A stretch of DNA of 47,518 nt from Myxococcota bacterium. GTDB taxonomy: Bacteria; Myxococcota_A; UBA9160; UBA6930. The stretch covers positions 1 through 47,518 of the forward strand of contig JASJCN010000021.1 of NCBI GenBank assembly GCA_030065975.1, given 5' to 3'. Below, one piece after another: positions 22,480-35,223 of the stretch (position 1 is the stretch's first letter; each line of letters opens with the position of its first letter). Position numbers and translations under genes: made by a program. The notes under the pieces are model-generated. The model saw only the letters and a program-made list of their open reading frames with translations. It did not search any database and was not told where the DNA came from.

Positions 22480-23444
22480 CGCCGGAGGAGCTCGCCGGGG
22501 AGCTGTCCTCGGGTGTGCTCCGCCCCGCCTATCTGGTCGCGGGCCCCGAGGCGCTGCTGCGCGAGGAGGCCACGGCCGCGATCCGCGCCGCGGTGGTCGA
22601 GCCCGCCAGCGCCGACTTCAACCACGACCGGCTCGAGGGAGACGCCACCACAGGGGGCCGCCTGCTCGACGCGTTGCGCACCCTGCCGGTGATGGCCGAG
22701 CGCCGGCTCGTGGAGCTGCGCGAGCCCGAGGCGCGTCGGGGCGGTGGGTTGGCCGACGCCCTGGCCGAGGGCGTCGCCGGGCTCTCCGAAGGTCCCGTGG
22801 TGCTGCTCGTCACCGCGGCCAAGATCGACAAGCGTTCGCGTTGGGTGAAGGCGTTCGCGAAGCCCGCGGCGCTCGTCGCCTGCGATCCTCCCAAGAACGC
22901 CAAGGCGGCCGTGGCCTTCGTCTCGCGCCTGGCCGAGCGCAGCGGCGTCCCTCTCGGGCGCGGCGCGGCCGAGCTGCTGGTGGAGTCCATCGGGCCGCAG
23001 CTGCTGCTCCTGCGCAGCGAGCTCGAGAAGGCTTCGCTGCTGGCGGGGCCCGGCGCCAAGGTGGAGCGCAAGCACGTCTCCGAGTCGGTGTGCGCCGTCG
23101 CCGAGCAGCCGATCTGGGACCTGACCGACGCCATCGGCGGTGGCGAGACGGCCGAGGCGCTCTCGGTGCTAGGCAAGCTGCGCGCGGCCGGCGCGCCCGC
23201 GCCCGTGATCCTCGGCTCTCTCGCGAGCCACTTCCGCAAGCTCGCGCGCACCCGCGCGGGCGAGCCGCCGCGGGGCCACCCCTTCGCCGTGCGGAAGCTC
23301 GAGGGGCAGGCGCGCCGCTACACGTTGCGCCGCCTGGTGATGTGCCTCGACGCCATTCACGAGGTCGACGCCGTGCTGAAGGGGCAGGGCGGGCTGCCGC
23401 CCGACCTGGCGCTCGAACGCCTGGTGATGGGGCTATCGGCCTGA
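22476..23444 (+). CDS. holA: DNA polymerase III delta subunit HolA
   Basis: HolA is the clamp-loader subunit that opens the beta clamp. The 322-residue product has the family N-terminus (RPAYLVAGPEALLREEATAA), the segment FNHDRLEGDATTGGRLLDAL, LPVMAERRLVELREPE, and the C-terminal AAGAPAPVILGSLASHFRKL with LVMCLDAIHEVDAVLKGQGG. The GTG at 22476 overlaps the lptE stop (GTGA). The gene ends only 10 bases from the convergent rpsT stop, leaving no room for separate terminators. The Walker motifs are degenerate, as is normal for delta. Confidence 0.92.
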   Translation: MTPEELAGELSSGVLRPAYLVAGPEALLREEATAAIRAAVVEPASADFNHDRLEGDATTGGRLLDALRTLPVMAERRLVELREPEARRGGGLADALAEGVAGLSEGPVVLLVTAAKIDKRSRWVKAFAKPAALVACDPPKNAKAAVAFVSRLAERSGVPLGRGAAELLVESIGPQLLLLRSELEKASLLAGPGAKVERKHVSESVCAVAEQPIWDLTDAIGGGETAEALSVLGKLRAAGAPAPVILGSLASHFRKLARTRAGEPPRGHPFAVRKLEGQARRYTLRRLVMCLDAIHEVDAVLKGQGGLPPDLALERLVMGLSA

Positions 23445-23454
23445 CGTCGGCGAG

Positions 23455-23715
23455 CTAGATCGCGGCGACGGCGCGGGCGAGGCGCGAGACGGTGCGGCTG
23501 GCGGTCGTCTTCTTGTAGACGCCCTTGGAGGCGGCCTTGCGCAGGCTTCGCTCGGTCGTGCGCAGGCGCGCGGTGGCGGTGTCCTTCTCGCCGGCCTCGA
23601 TGGCCTGGCGCAGGGCCTTGATCTGGGTGCGGACCGCGCTGCGGACCGTCCGGTTGCGGTCGCGGCGCTTCAGGTCCTGTCGGGCGCGCTTCGCAGCGGA
23701 CTTGTGGTTGGCCAA
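23455..23715 (-). CDS. rpsT: 30S ribosomal protein S20 with TTG start
   Basis: S20 binds 16S rRNA early in small-subunit assembly. The protein begins LANHKSAAKRARQDLKRRDR and continues RNRTVRSAVRTQIKALRQAI, GVYKKTTASRTVSRLAR, matching the family over its full 86 residues. The only start fitting the family is TTG (complement of 23713-23715), preceded by CGGAG 6-8 bases upstream. A TTG (UUG) start is also used by rpsT in Escherichia coli, where it is involved in autogenous control. An in-frame longer reading back to an ATG near 23877 has no ribosomal-protein character. It is convergent with holA. Confidence 0.95.
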   Translation of the reverse strand: MANHKSAAKRARQDLKRRDRNRTVRSAVRTQIKALRQAIEAGEKDTATARLRTTERSLRKAASKGVYKKTTASRTVSRLARAVAAI

Positions 23716-24079
23716 GTGGATCTCCGGTGGCTCGCGATGGATCGCGAGCGGTCGATGACGGTCGGGGCCCCGTCGAAGGTCGACGTGGAAGGTCGCCGTC
23801 GGAGGGTGGGGCGACGCGTTCCTCGCGCCGACACCAGGACCACCCGAGGCCCCGTGGGAGCGGCGGAGCATAGGCAAGTCGCCCGAAGCGCGCGACGGCC
23901 ACGGGAGCCCCCGTTTCGGCCCTGGCGTGGCCCCGCCCAGCCCCGTCCAGCCCCGGCCGGCGGGGCCGGAAGGCGGCCGCTGGGCGCCCCGGATGTGGCT
24001 CCAGTGCCTCCCGGGGACGGCCGATACGGCTGCTGGATCCGACCCCTTTGGTCCCGCGCTTGCGGGTTCGAGGTATGGC
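23716..24079. promoter_or_regulatory. 364-base divergent spacer between rpsT and the TPR gene
   Basis: No gene is supported here. For rpsT (minus strand) the best -10-like box is TATGCT (complement of 23867-23872), without a convincing -35. Toward the TPR gene there are three 10-base repeats of the CCCCGNCCAG type (23931-23960). They overlap a perfect hairpin, GCCCCG (23950-23955) pairing with CGGGGC (23961-23966). The leader of the TPR gene includes a GAGG ribosome site at 24070-24073. Both genes must be transcribed from this spacer. Confidence 0.45.
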
Positions 24080-25864
24080 TTGCGTCTGCTGATCGCCCTG
24101 CTCCTGGCCGTGGTGCTGCCCGCGCTCCCCGCGAGCGCCGAGGACCCGACGCCGGCCCAGCAGACGGCTCCCCCCGCGGGGGTTGACGACCAGGCGGGCG
24201 CGCAGGCAGGCGAGCCCGAGCCCGCCGCCAGCGCGGCGCCGCCCCGCTTCCGGCCCGAGCCGGGCGAAGCGCTGATTCGCGCCTTCGGGAGCTCCGATCA
24301 GCACCTCTCCGACCGGGTCCGGCGCACCCAGACCGCCGCCGCCGAGCGAGGTCTTCGGGACGTCGAGGGCGCGGCGCTGGCGGTCTTGCGGGATCCCGGC
24401 GCGGGCAGCGAGCTCGAGCGGGCCCTCGCCGCGGTGGCTCTCGCACCGAGCCTGCCGGCGGCCCATTTCGGTCTGGCCAGCGCACACTGGCGCGCCGGCT
24501 CTCCGACGGATGCGCTCGGCGCCGCCGTCCGTGGCGCCGCCGCCATTCCCGACCACCTCCTCGCGCTCCTGTGGGCGGAGGTCGCACTGTGGACGGTGCT
24601 GGCCCGCGCGTGTCTGCTGGCCGGTCTCGGCTTCCTCGCCGCAGCGGTCGCGTTCTCGCTGATTCCGGCGGCGCGCACGCTGCCGGGCGGATCGGGCTGG
24701 CCGCTCGCGTCGCGAATGGCGGCCGTCGGTGTCCTGCTCCTGCTGCCGGCGGCGCTCGGGGAGGGGGTTCTCGGCCTCGTCGTCGGCGGCCTGTGCGTCG
24801 CGATGATCCCGCCCGGACTGACGCGTCGGCTGGCCGTCCTTTGCGCCGCGCTGCTGGTCTGGCTGGCGCTCTTCCCGCTCCTCGATCGCCAGGGCCACGC
24901 CACGGCCGCACTCGCGGCCGATCCGGTGGGTCGCCTGGCGTGGCGCATGGGGCACGGCGTGCTCGATCGCGGGGGCGTCCAGCGTCTCGCCCATGCGGCA
25001 TCGTCCGACGTCGAGGCGGCCCACGCCATCGCCGTGCAGGCACGGCGCGACGGCGACGTCGACGAGGCAGCGCGGCTCTTCGAGCCGATGCTCGATGCCG
25101 GTGATCCGCGCGTCCGCAACAACGCGGCGAACGTGATGCTCGCTCGGGACGAGGCGCGCCAGGCCATCGCCCTCTACGAGGAGGCCGCGCGAGAGTCGCT
25201 CTCGCTCCTGCTGCGCGTGAACCTCTCCCAGGCCTACGGCACGATCGTGAAGCTCGAGCAGCAGGACCTGGCCCTGGCCGAGGCCCAGTCGATCGACGCG
25301 CGCCACGCGGCCGACCTCGCCAACGTGCTCTCGTCCGCCGAGTCGGGAACGACCTTCGACCTGCCCCTCTCGACCGCCGTGGCGCACCAGCGAACCCGCA
25401 GCGAGCAGACCCGGCGCGACGGCGCGGAGATCGCCGCGGTGTCGAGGCGCCCCTTCGCGGCGGGCCGGCTCTCGAGCCCCGCATCCGCCGCTGCGGCGAT
25501 CGCCATGGCCACCGCCGTGGGCGTCGCGATCGCCGTGCTCGGCGACTCGCCGGCCGCGCGGCGGCGCCGACGAAGGAAGAAGCGACCCGTCTGGGACCGG
25601 ATCGGGGGCGTGCTGGATACGGCCGCGAGCCTGCTCATGCCCGGCTTCGCCGGGCTCCGAGGCGCGCGCCCGCTGCTCGCTCTCGCCTCCGTGAGCCTCG
25701 TCGCCATGGCGGTCGCGGCCGCCGGCCTCGTGCGCTTCGCGATCCCCGATCCCATGGCCCTCGGTGCCGGCGTCACGTGGCTCGGCCTCGGGGCCGCCTG
25801 CCTCGCCGGGCTCGCCTACCTCGGCACCACGGCGCTCAGCGTGGCGCTCGGGGAGCGCAGCTGA
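24080..25864 (+). CDS. Secreted/membrane TPR protein of unknown function
   Basis: Not assigned to a characterised protein. With TTG at 24080 (GAGG 6 bases upstream) it begins MRLLIALLLAVVLPALPASA, a clear signal peptide, and is 594 residues long. Hydrophobic helices lie at about 159-203 and 214-273, with another set near the C-terminus (about 471-490, 531-555, 561-590). Between them, about 312-420, are tetratricopeptide-like helices (VDEAARLFEPMLDAGDPRVR, ARQAIALYEEAARESLSLLL). A very basic stretch RRRRRRKKRPVWD (about 495-507) follows one membrane helix, placing that end in the cytoplasm. A longer frame could start upstream but would bury the signal peptide. It ends in a TGATG overlap with a PATAN gene, so the two may work together. 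Confidence 0.75.
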   Translation: MRLLIALLLAVVLPALPASAEDPTPAQQTAPPAGVDDQAGAQAGEPEPAASAAPPRFRPEPGEALIRAFGSSDQHLSDRVRRTQTAAAERGLRDVEGAALAVLRDPGAGSELERALAAVALAPSLPAAHFGLASAHWRAGSPTDALGAAVRGAAAIPDHLLALLWAEVALWTVLARACLLAGLGFLAAAVAFSLIPAARTLPGGSGWPLASRMAAVGVLLLLPAALGEGVLGLVVGGLCVAMIPPGLTRRLAVLCAALLVWLALFPLLDRQGHATAALAADPVGRLAWRMGHGVLDRGGVQRLAHAASSDVEAAHAIAVQARRDGDVDEAARLFEPMLDAGDPRVRNNAANVMLARDEARQAIALYEEAARESLSLLLRVNLSQAYGTIVKLEQQDLALAEAQSIDARHAADLANVLSSAESGTTFDLPLSTAVAHQRTRSEQTRRDGAEIAAVSRRPFAAGRLSSPASAAAAIAMATAVGVAIAVLGDSPAARRRRRRKKRPVWDRIGGVLDTAASLLMPGFAGLRGARPLLALASVSLVAMAVAAAGLVRFAIPDPMALGAGVTWLGLGAACLAGLAYLGTTALSVALGERS

Positions 25865-26965
25865 TGGCCGTCGCGCTCCACGGAAACCTGCGCGACTTCG
25901 GCGTGGGCGAGGTGTTCCAGCTGATCGGGCACCAGCGCAAGACCGGCGTCCTCGAGGTGGTGGGCGAGCCTTCGCCGATCCGCATCGCGTTCGACCGCGG
26001 TGCCGTCGTTCGGGGGGAGCCCGCCGGTGCGTTCGAGGGGGCGGCGCTCGCCGACATGCTCGTCCGCGTGGGTCTGCTCACCCCGGAGCGACGGCTCGAG
26101 CTCGACGACGAAGGGGCGGACGGTGACGCGCTCGAGCTCCTGAACCGCGAGATCGGTCGCGAGGCGGTCGAGCGAGTGGTCGATCTCCTCACCCAGGAGA
26201 CGCTCTTCGACCTGCTGCGTCGCGAGAAGGGCTCGTTCCACTTCACGGCAGGCCCGGTTCCCCACCGCCGCGACCCGAGCCGCCTGCTGCCGGCCGAGCA
26301 GATCCTGATGGACGGCCTGCGCATGGTGGACGAGTGGCGCGCGCTCGATGCGGCGGCCACCCGCGACCATACGGTGTTCGAGCGGGCGTCCGACTTCGAC
26401 GCGTTCCGTGAGCAGTGCTCGAACGAGTCCCCGGAGTCCCTGGCCGCCGCCGAGCGGCTCTACCTCCTGGTGGACGGCCGGATCCCCGCCCGCCGGGTGA
26501 TCGACCTGTCCCGAATGGGGAGCTTCGAGGCGGCCCGCTGGATGTCGCGGCTCCACGAGTCGGGGATCATCCGCGTCCGCGAGGAGCTCGCGCCCGGTCC
26601 GGCACAGCTCGGGGCGAGGCCGCGCTTCGACCCGTTCCGCCTGGCCGCGCTGGTTCCCTTCGTTCTGCTCTTGATCGTCGCCGGGATGATCGGGGCACGC
26701 GTCGGGACGGGCAGCCCGTCGACGCAGCCGGCTCGGCTGACCCCCGACCCCCTCGACGCCGCGCGGAGCGCCGCGGCGACCACCCGCCTGTCGCGATTGC
26801 TCGAGGCCCGTCGCTTCTCCGCCGACGGCATTCCCGTGAACGTCGAGCGCCTGGGCCGCGCCGGCGTGCCGCCCCTCGAGTTGGCGGCTGGGAGTCGGCC
26901 TCCTTACTATTTCCGACGACGGGGGGGCAGCCACGTCTTGCTGGCTCCGGATTCGTTCGCAGTCG

Positions 26966-28282
<1,317 letters not shown>

Positions 28283-28301
28283 GCGGCGCCCGGCGGTCGC
28301 C

Positions 28302-28784
28302 ATGGGAGTGATCGTCTCGGGCTCGGAGGGGGCGGCGCAACTCTCCGCCGCCGAGCGCGAGCGGGTCACCCGCCGCGCGGAGGGGATCCTCGATCTCACC
28401 GGCCACGCGGGCGCGGAGCTCTCGCTTCGGCTGGTCGCCGACGAGGAGATGGCGGAGCTGAACGAGAGCTACCGCGGGAAGGCGGGCCCGACCGACGTGC
28501 TGTCCTTCTCACTCCTCGAGGGAGACCACGCCGACCACCGCGGCGCCCTGCTCGGCGACGTGGTGATCGCCGTGCCGGTGGCCCGGCGCCAGGCCGACGA
28601 GCGGGCGGCCCCGCTCCTCGACGAGCTCACCCGATTGCTGGTGCACGGCGTCCTCCACCTGCTCGGGCACGACCACGAGGAGGCGGACGAGGCGGCCGTG
28701 ATGCAGCGAGAGGAGGAGCGCGTGCTCGCAGGGCTCGCACGCCGCGAGGGCGAGGAGCCTATGCGGGGCGACGTCGGGCCGTGA
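28302..28784 (+). CDS. ybeY: Endoribonuclease YbeY
   Basis: YbeY is a zinc-dependent endoribonuclease for rRNA maturation and ribosome quality control. The metal motif is intact: His115, His119 and His125 in HGVLHLLGHDHEEADE. The central YRGKAGPTDVLSFSLLEG and ALLGDVVIAVPVARRQA are also typical. The 160-residue length and the ATG at 28302 fit the family. It follows phoH by 19 bases, the usual functional pair. Its stop overlaps the GTG of lnt (GTGA). corC/ybeX, between ybeY and lnt in many bacteria, is absent. Confidence 0.96.
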   Translation: MGVIVSGSEGAAQLSAAERERVTRRAEGILDLTGHAGAELSLRLVADEEMAELNESYRGKAGPTDVLSFSLLEGDHADHRGALLGDVVIAVPVARRQADERAAPLLDELTRLLVHGVLHLLGHDHEEADEAAVMQREEERVLAGLARREGEEPMRGDVGP

Positions 28785-30385
28785 GCACGCGGTCTCGCGC
28801 GGCCATCGGCGTCGCCTACGTCGTCGCGACGTTCCTCGCGTTTCCCCACGTGGTGGGCTCCGGCGAGATCGACCTCGGCCTCGTGTTCGCCTGGCTCTCG
28901 CCGGCCCTCCTGCTGCTCGCCGTGTGGGGGCTCCCTCCCCTGGCCGCCGCGCGCGTGGGCTTCCTGGCGAGCTGGGCCGCGCACACGGCGATCCTGCACT
29001 GGATCTACGTGGTCACCGTGCGCTACGGCGCCGCGCCGGTGGTCGTCGGCGTGATCGCCCCGCCGCTGTTGGCGCTCTACATGGCGCTCCCCATGGCGCT
29101 CTTCTGCGCGGGGTTCGTCTGGTGGCGGGAGCGCAGGCCGGGGACGCTGTTCGCCGCGGCCGCTCTGTGGGTGCTCGTCGAGTACTCGCGCCACTGGCTC
29201 CTCACGGGCTTCCCCTGGGCGCTGATCGGCTACGCGCAGCACCGAAACCCCGCGCTGCTGGGCTTGGCGTCGCTCACCGGGGTACTGGGACTCTCCTTCG
29301 CGACCGTCCTCGGCGGTGCAGTGCTCGCGGCCGCGGCGCGCCGGGATCGCAGTCTCTTCCGCGAGGCGGTGGCGGCGAGCCTGCTGCTGGGGGGGCTGCT
29401 CGTCGTCGGGGGGCTCCGCTTCGCTGCGACCGATCCCGACGAGGGCCCGCGGATCTCCGTGGCGGTGCTGCAGGGGAACGTGCCCCAGGACCAGAAGTGG
29501 TCGCCGGGTCGGTTGTACGAGACCCTCGCCTCCTACGCCGACCTCACTCGCCGCGCCGTGGCCGAGGGCGCGCAGGTCGTGGTCTTTCCCGAGACGGCCG
29601 TCGCGGCGCCGGCCGAAGCGATGCCGCCGGTCCTGTCCGAGCTCAAGGCGCTGGCTCGGGAGACCGGCGCGGCGCTGGTGGTCGGCACGGTCGGCCTCGA
29701 GCGCGGCGATCCACTCGACCCGCAGCCGCCGAAGCTCTTCGACAGCGCACTGATCCTCGGGCCGTCGGGCGAGCGGGTGGATCGCTACGACAAGACCCAT
29801 CTGGTTCCCTTCGGCGAGTACCTGCCGCTTCGCGCCCTGCTCGGTCGCTTCATCCGCGCCATCGCCACGGGCAGCGCGGGCCAGGACGTCACGCCTGGCG
29901 AGCGCGTGCGGCGGGTCGACCTCCCCCTTCCGCAGGGCCCGGAGGGGCCACCGGAAGGGGGCTCCGGCGTCCTGCCCGCGGGGGTACCCATTTGCTATGA
30001 ACTGATCTTTCCCGATCGGGTGCGACGATTCGTGGGCGACGGCGGGGGCGTCCTGCTCGGAATCACGAACGATGCCTGGTACGGGCGCACCGGGGCGCCG
30101 CTCCAGTTCCTCGCGATGACCGCCATGCGGTCGGCGGAGAACGGAGTGTGGACGGCTCGAGCGGCCAATACCGGCGTCTCCGCCTTCATCGATCGTCGCG
30201 GCCGGGTGCGGGAACGAACCGGGCTCCTCGAGCGCGGCTACCTCGTGAGCGAGGTGCCCGTGCTCCCCCAGGAGGCGCCCCGGACCTTCTATACCGAGAA
30301 CGGCGACTGGATCGTCGCCGTCTGCGGACTCTGGATCGGCGGTCTCTGGCTCGCGGGCGGCTTGCTTCGCCGCTCCCGAGCCTGA
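28781..30385 (+). CDS. lnt: Apolipoprotein N-acyltransferase Lnt
   Basis: Lnt adds the third acyl chain to outer-membrane lipoproteins in the inner membrane, which makes them substrates for the Lol pathway encoded downstream. The N-terminal half is a set of about seven membrane helices (FLAFPHVVGSGEIDLGLVFA, HWLLTGFPWALIGYAQHR). The nitrilase-like domain from about residue 225 has the triad Glu271 (VVVFPETAVA), Lys338 (RYDKTHLVPFGEYLP) and Cys405 (VPICYELIFPD). A last helix (IVAVCGLWIGGLWLAGG) ends the 534-residue protein, a normal length. The GTG overlaps the ybeY stop. Confidence 0.97.
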   Translation: MSTRSRAAIGVAYVVATFLAFPHVVGSGEIDLGLVFAWLSPALLLLAVWGLPPLAAARVGFLASWAAHTAILHWIYVVTVRYGAAPVVVGVIAPPLLALYMALPMALFCAGFVWWRERRPGTLFAAAALWVLVEYSRHWLLTGFPWALIGYAQHRNPALLGLASLTGVLGLSFATVLGGAVLAAAARRDRSLFREAVAASLLLGGLLVVGGLRFAATDPDEGPRISVAVLQGNVPQDQKWSPGRLYETLASYADLTRRAVAEGAQVVVFPETAVAAPAEAMPPVLSELKALARETGAALVVGTVGLERGDPLDPQPPKLFDSALILGPSGERVDRYDKTHLVPFGEYLPLRALLGRFIRAIATGSAGQDVTPGERVRRVDLPLPQGPEGPPEGGSGVLPAGVPICYELIFPDRVRRFVGDGGGVLLGITNDAWYGRTGAPLQFLAMTAMRSAENGVWTARAANTGVSAFIDRRGRVRERTGLLERGYLVSEVPVLPQEAPRTFYTENGDWIVAVCGLWIGGLWLAGGLLRRSRA

Positions 30386-30387
30386 GT

Positions 30388-30424
30388 GACGACCGACGGA
30401 CCGACGGACCGACCGACCGACGAG
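30388..30424 (+). repeat. Short GACC/CGAC repeat upstream of prfB
   Basis: The 59-base gap between lnt and prfB consists largely of GACCGACG and GACC units in tandem (30388-30424). No promoter boxes or hairpin are evident. The ribosome site GAGGA for prfB lies immediately after it. It may be simple-sequence expansion without function. Confidence 0.6.
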
Positions 30425-30444
30425 ACGGGCAGCGAGGAATCCCG

Positions 30445-31594
<1,150 letters not shown>

Positions 31595-31697
31595 GCGGGT
31601 CCGTGGGTCCCATGCCGACCGGCGGCGGATCGTCATACTGCAGCGGCGCAGGCGCGCCGGCCGAGGCGGTGCACCCGGCACGACGTGGAAGAGGGCG

Positions 31698-33179
31698 ATG
31701 AGCGAGAACGAGCTGGAAGCGCGGCGGACGCGCCTGACCGAGCTGCGGGAGCGGGGCGTCGACCCCTACCCCGCCCGCGTCGGGCCCTTCGTCCCCGTCG
31801 AGGACATCCACGCCGAGTACGGCGAGAAGACCGAGGAAGAGCTCGAGGCGGCGGCTCCCCCGGCGGCGGCCGTCGGTCGGGTCCGCGCCGTCCGCTCCTT
31901 CGGCAAGCTCGTGTTCGTCGGAATCGAGCAGGACGGCGTGGCCCTGCAGCTCTCGGCGCGCAAGACCGAGGTGCCCGAGGATCTCTTCGCGGCGATCAAG
32001 GGCCTCGACGTGGGCGACTTCGTCCGGGCCGAAGGCACCCTCTGGCGCACCAAGCGCGGCGAGCTCACGCTCTCCGTCGCGAGCCTCGACATGCTGAGCA
32101 AGAGCCTGCGGCCCCTGCCCGAGAAGTGGCACGGGCTCCAGGACGTCGAGGCGCGCTTCCGGCAGCGCTACCTCGACCTGCTCTCGAACCCCGAGGCGCG
32201 GCGGATCGCCATCGCCCGCAGCCGGATCGTGAGCGCGTGCCGCTCCTACCTCGATCGCGACGGCTTCCTCGAGGTGGAGACGCCGGCGCTCCAGCCCCTC
32301 TATGGCGGAGCCGCGGCTCGCCCCTTCGTCACCCACCACAACGTGCTCGACCAGCAGCTCTACCTGCGCATCTCCGACGAGCTCTACCTGAAGCGGCTGG
32401 TGATCGGTGGGCTCGATCGCGTCTACGAGATCGCCCACAACTTCCGCAACGAGGGCGTGTCCCGGAAGCACAACCCCGAGTTCACGCTGCTCGAGGCCTA
32501 TCAGGCCTACGGCGATTACCGCGACATGATGGCGCTCGCGCAGGGCCTGATCCGGGAGGTGGCCGAGTCGGTCCACGGCGGCCTCGTGTTCGAGAGCCAG
32601 GGGCACACCCTCGACCTCTCCGGCGAGTGGCGCGAGGTGAGCATGCGCGACGCCATCCGGGAGGAGACGGGCATCGACGTGCTCGAGGCGCGGGATCTCG
32701 AGTCCCTGCGGAACGCGGCCAAGCAGGCCGGCGTCGAACCCGGCAGCGCGCCCACCTGGGGCGTGATGGTGGACGACCTGTTCAGTGAGCACGTGGAGCC
32801 GGGCCTGATCCAGCCGACCTTCGTGACCCAGCATCCGACCGAGCTCTCGCCGCTCGCGAAGCGCTCGAGCGAGGATCCCCGCGTCGTGGAGCGCTTCGAG
32901 CTCTATCTGGCGGGGATGGAGCTCGCAAACGCCTTCAGCGAGCTGAACGATCCTCTCGACCAGCGGGGACGCATGGAGGATCAGCAGGCCCTGGAGGCCG
33001 CCGGCGACGAGGAGGCACAGCCCTTGGACGAGGACTTCCTGCGGGCCCTCGAGCACGGCATGCCCCCGACCGGAGGGATCGGGATCGGGATCGACCGCCT
33101 GGTGCGGGTGCTGCTCGATACGCCGAGCATCCGCGAGGTCATCCTCTTCCCCCACCTGCGCAGCGAGGCCGGCACCTGA
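31698..33179 (+). CDS. lysS: Lysyl-tRNA synthetase, class II
   Basis: LysS charges tRNA-Lys. The 493-residue protein has an N-terminal OB-fold anticodon-binding domain (about 55-145, VGRVRAVRSFGKLVFVGIEQ) and the class II core: motif 1 near ARSRIVSACRSYLDRDGFLE, motif 2 VYEIAHNFRNEGVSRKHNPE, and motif 3 GGIGIGIDRLVRVLLDTPSI. ARPFVTHHN and FTLLEAYQAYGDY are lysine-pocket signatures of LysS. The ATG at 31698 is preceded by GGAAGAGG. A 103-base gap separates it from prfB without an obvious promoter. Its stop overlaps the ATG of the Lol permease gene (TGATG). Confidence 0.97.
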   Translation: MSENELEARRTRLTELRERGVDPYPARVGPFVPVEDIHAEYGEKTEEELEAAAPPAAAVGRVRAVRSFGKLVFVGIEQDGVALQLSARKTEVPEDLFAAIKGLDVGDFVRAEGTLWRTKRGELTLSVASLDMLSKSLRPLPEKWHGLQDVEARFRQRYLDLLSNPEARRIAIARSRIVSACRSYLDRDGFLEVETPALQPLYGGAAARPFVTHHNVLDQQLYLRISDELYLKRLVIGGLDRVYEIAHNFRNEGVSRKHNPEFTLLEAYQAYGDYRDMMALAQGLIREVAESVHGGLVFESQGHTLDLSGEWREVSMRDAIREETGIDVLEARDLESLRNAAKQAGVEPGSAPTWGVMVDDLFSEHVEPGLIQPTFVTQHPTELSPLAKRSSEDPRVVERFELYLAGMELANAFSELNDPLDQRGRMEDQQALEAAGDEEAQPLDEDFLRALEHGMPPTGGIGIGIDRLVRVLLDTPSIREVILFPHLRSEAGT

Positions 33180-35223
33180 TGTCGCCCGAGGTCGCCCAGC
33201 CGACGCTGCTGGCGAGCCTGTGGGAGGCGGCCCAGGCGGCCGGAGGCTCCTTCGCGCTGAGCTTCATCGTCGCGCTGGCCCTCGGCATCGTGGCCAACAC
33301 GGCGCTCTTCCTCGGCTCCTCGGTGGTGGTGCTCGAGCGCTTCGCCCGTGCGACGCGCAGCCTGACGAGCCTCGTGCTGGCCACGTTCTTCTGGGTGGCG
33401 GGGCTCGCGGCCCTCGGCACGGGCGTCGAGTCCGTCCAGGCGCTGGCCGATCTCTCGGCCGAGCTGGAGCTCGGCTGGCAGCCGGGGCCCTTCGGCGCCT
33501 GGCTGGTGAGCGCGGGCTCGCTGCTGCTCCTGACCGTCTTCTGCGAGCTCTTCATGGCGCTGCTCCTGCGCCTCGTGCCGCCGCTCTGGCTCGGGCTCGG
33601 GGCGACGGCGATGCTCGCCGGCGGAGCCACGCTCTGGATCGGCGGGCTCGATCGCCTGCCCTACGCCGTGCTGCCGGCCGCCCTGTCGGTCGGGGTCGCC
33701 GCCTTCCTGCGCATCCGGCGGGTGCGCCGCGGCGAGCCCAGGGCGGGCGCCGACGAACGTCTCTCGGTGGTCCTGGCGCTCACCCTCTGCGCCGGCGCCG
33801 TGGTGCCGCTGCTGCTCCCCGCTCCGGCGCCGGCGATCTCGGGGCTCGGCGTGGCCGTGACCCTCGTCTTCCTGACCCTCGTGGTGCTCGGCCTCCTGCC
33901 GCTCGCGACGGCCGGGCTGATCGACGTGCGCGGCACCGCCGAGTGGTTCGTCGCCACCCGCTACCTCTTCGCCAAGCGGCGCCAGACCTTCGTCTCGATC
34001 ATCACGGTGATCTGCATCGCCGGCGTCGCCGTCGGCGTGTGGCTGATCATCACCGTGCTCTCGGTGATGAACGGCTTCGAGCGCGTGTGGCGCGAGGAGA
34101 TCATCGGCAACCGGGCCCACTTCACGGTGCAGAGCCCGCTCGGCCCGATCGCCGACTACGAGGCGTTGATCGAGCGCATCGACGAAGTCGAGGACGTCAC
34201 CGGCGCGTCGCCCTTCGTGGACGGCGAGGGCATGGTGCGCGGCGCACGCGGGGAGATCGTGGGCGTGCGGCTGCGCGGGATCGACCCGGTGCGGGTCGGG
34301 AGCGTCACCGACCTCGCCGACGATCTGCTCCCCGGCTCCGAGGGCGCGCTCGAGCGCCTCTCCCACTCGGGGAACGGAGACGGGTCCGACCCGGGCATCC
34401 AGTCCGATCCGGGAATCCTGGTCGGGAGCCAGCTCGCGAACCTGGTGGGCGCGAGCATCGGCGACGAGATCGTGCTGATCTCCCCCTTCGGCGGGCCGCC
34501 CACGCCGCTGGGCCCCGGGCCCCGGCTCAAGCGCTTCCAGGTCGCCGGGATCTTCCAGTCGAGCTTCTTCCAGTACGACGAGATCTACACCTACACGACT
34601 CTCGCCGCGGCCCAGGACTTCCGGCGCGTGGACGACGTGGTCCACGGGATCGAGGTGCGCACCACCGACTACTACCGCTCCCAGTCGGTCGGCCGCGCCG
34701 TCGAGAGCCTGCTCGGCTTCCCCTACTACACGCGCGACTGGAAGGAGTTCTTCCCGGCCTTCTTCCAGGCGCTCAAGACCGAGCGGGTGATGATGTTCGT
34801 GCTGCTGGCGATGATCATGGTCGTCGCCGCCTTCGCCATCGTCGTCACCCTGATCATGATGATCATGGAGAAGACCTCGGACATCGCGATCCTGAAGACG
34901 ATGGGAGCCACGGAGGCGTCCATCGAACGCATCTTCGCCATCGAGGGGACACTGATCGGTGTCGTCGGCACGCTCGTGGGCGTCGTCGCGGGGATCGCCG
35001 TCACCACCCGTCTCTCGTGGATCCAGCAGCAGATCGAAGGGCTCACCGGCGTCGATACGCTGCCCCAGAGCGTGTATCAGTTCTCGACGCTGCCCTACCG
35101 GATCGACGTCGGGCAGATGGCCCTCGTGGTGGCGCTCTCCATGGTTCTGGCCCTCGGTGCGACCCTGCTCCCGAGCCGGCAGGGCGCGCGGCTGGATCCG
35201 GCCGAGGCGCTGCGAGCCGAGTG

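Noticed and set aside
23716-24079. Small protein-coding gene in the rpsT-TPR spacer
   Set aside because: Available frames are proline- and arginine-rich without ribosome sites. The region is better explained as divergent promoters and leaders.
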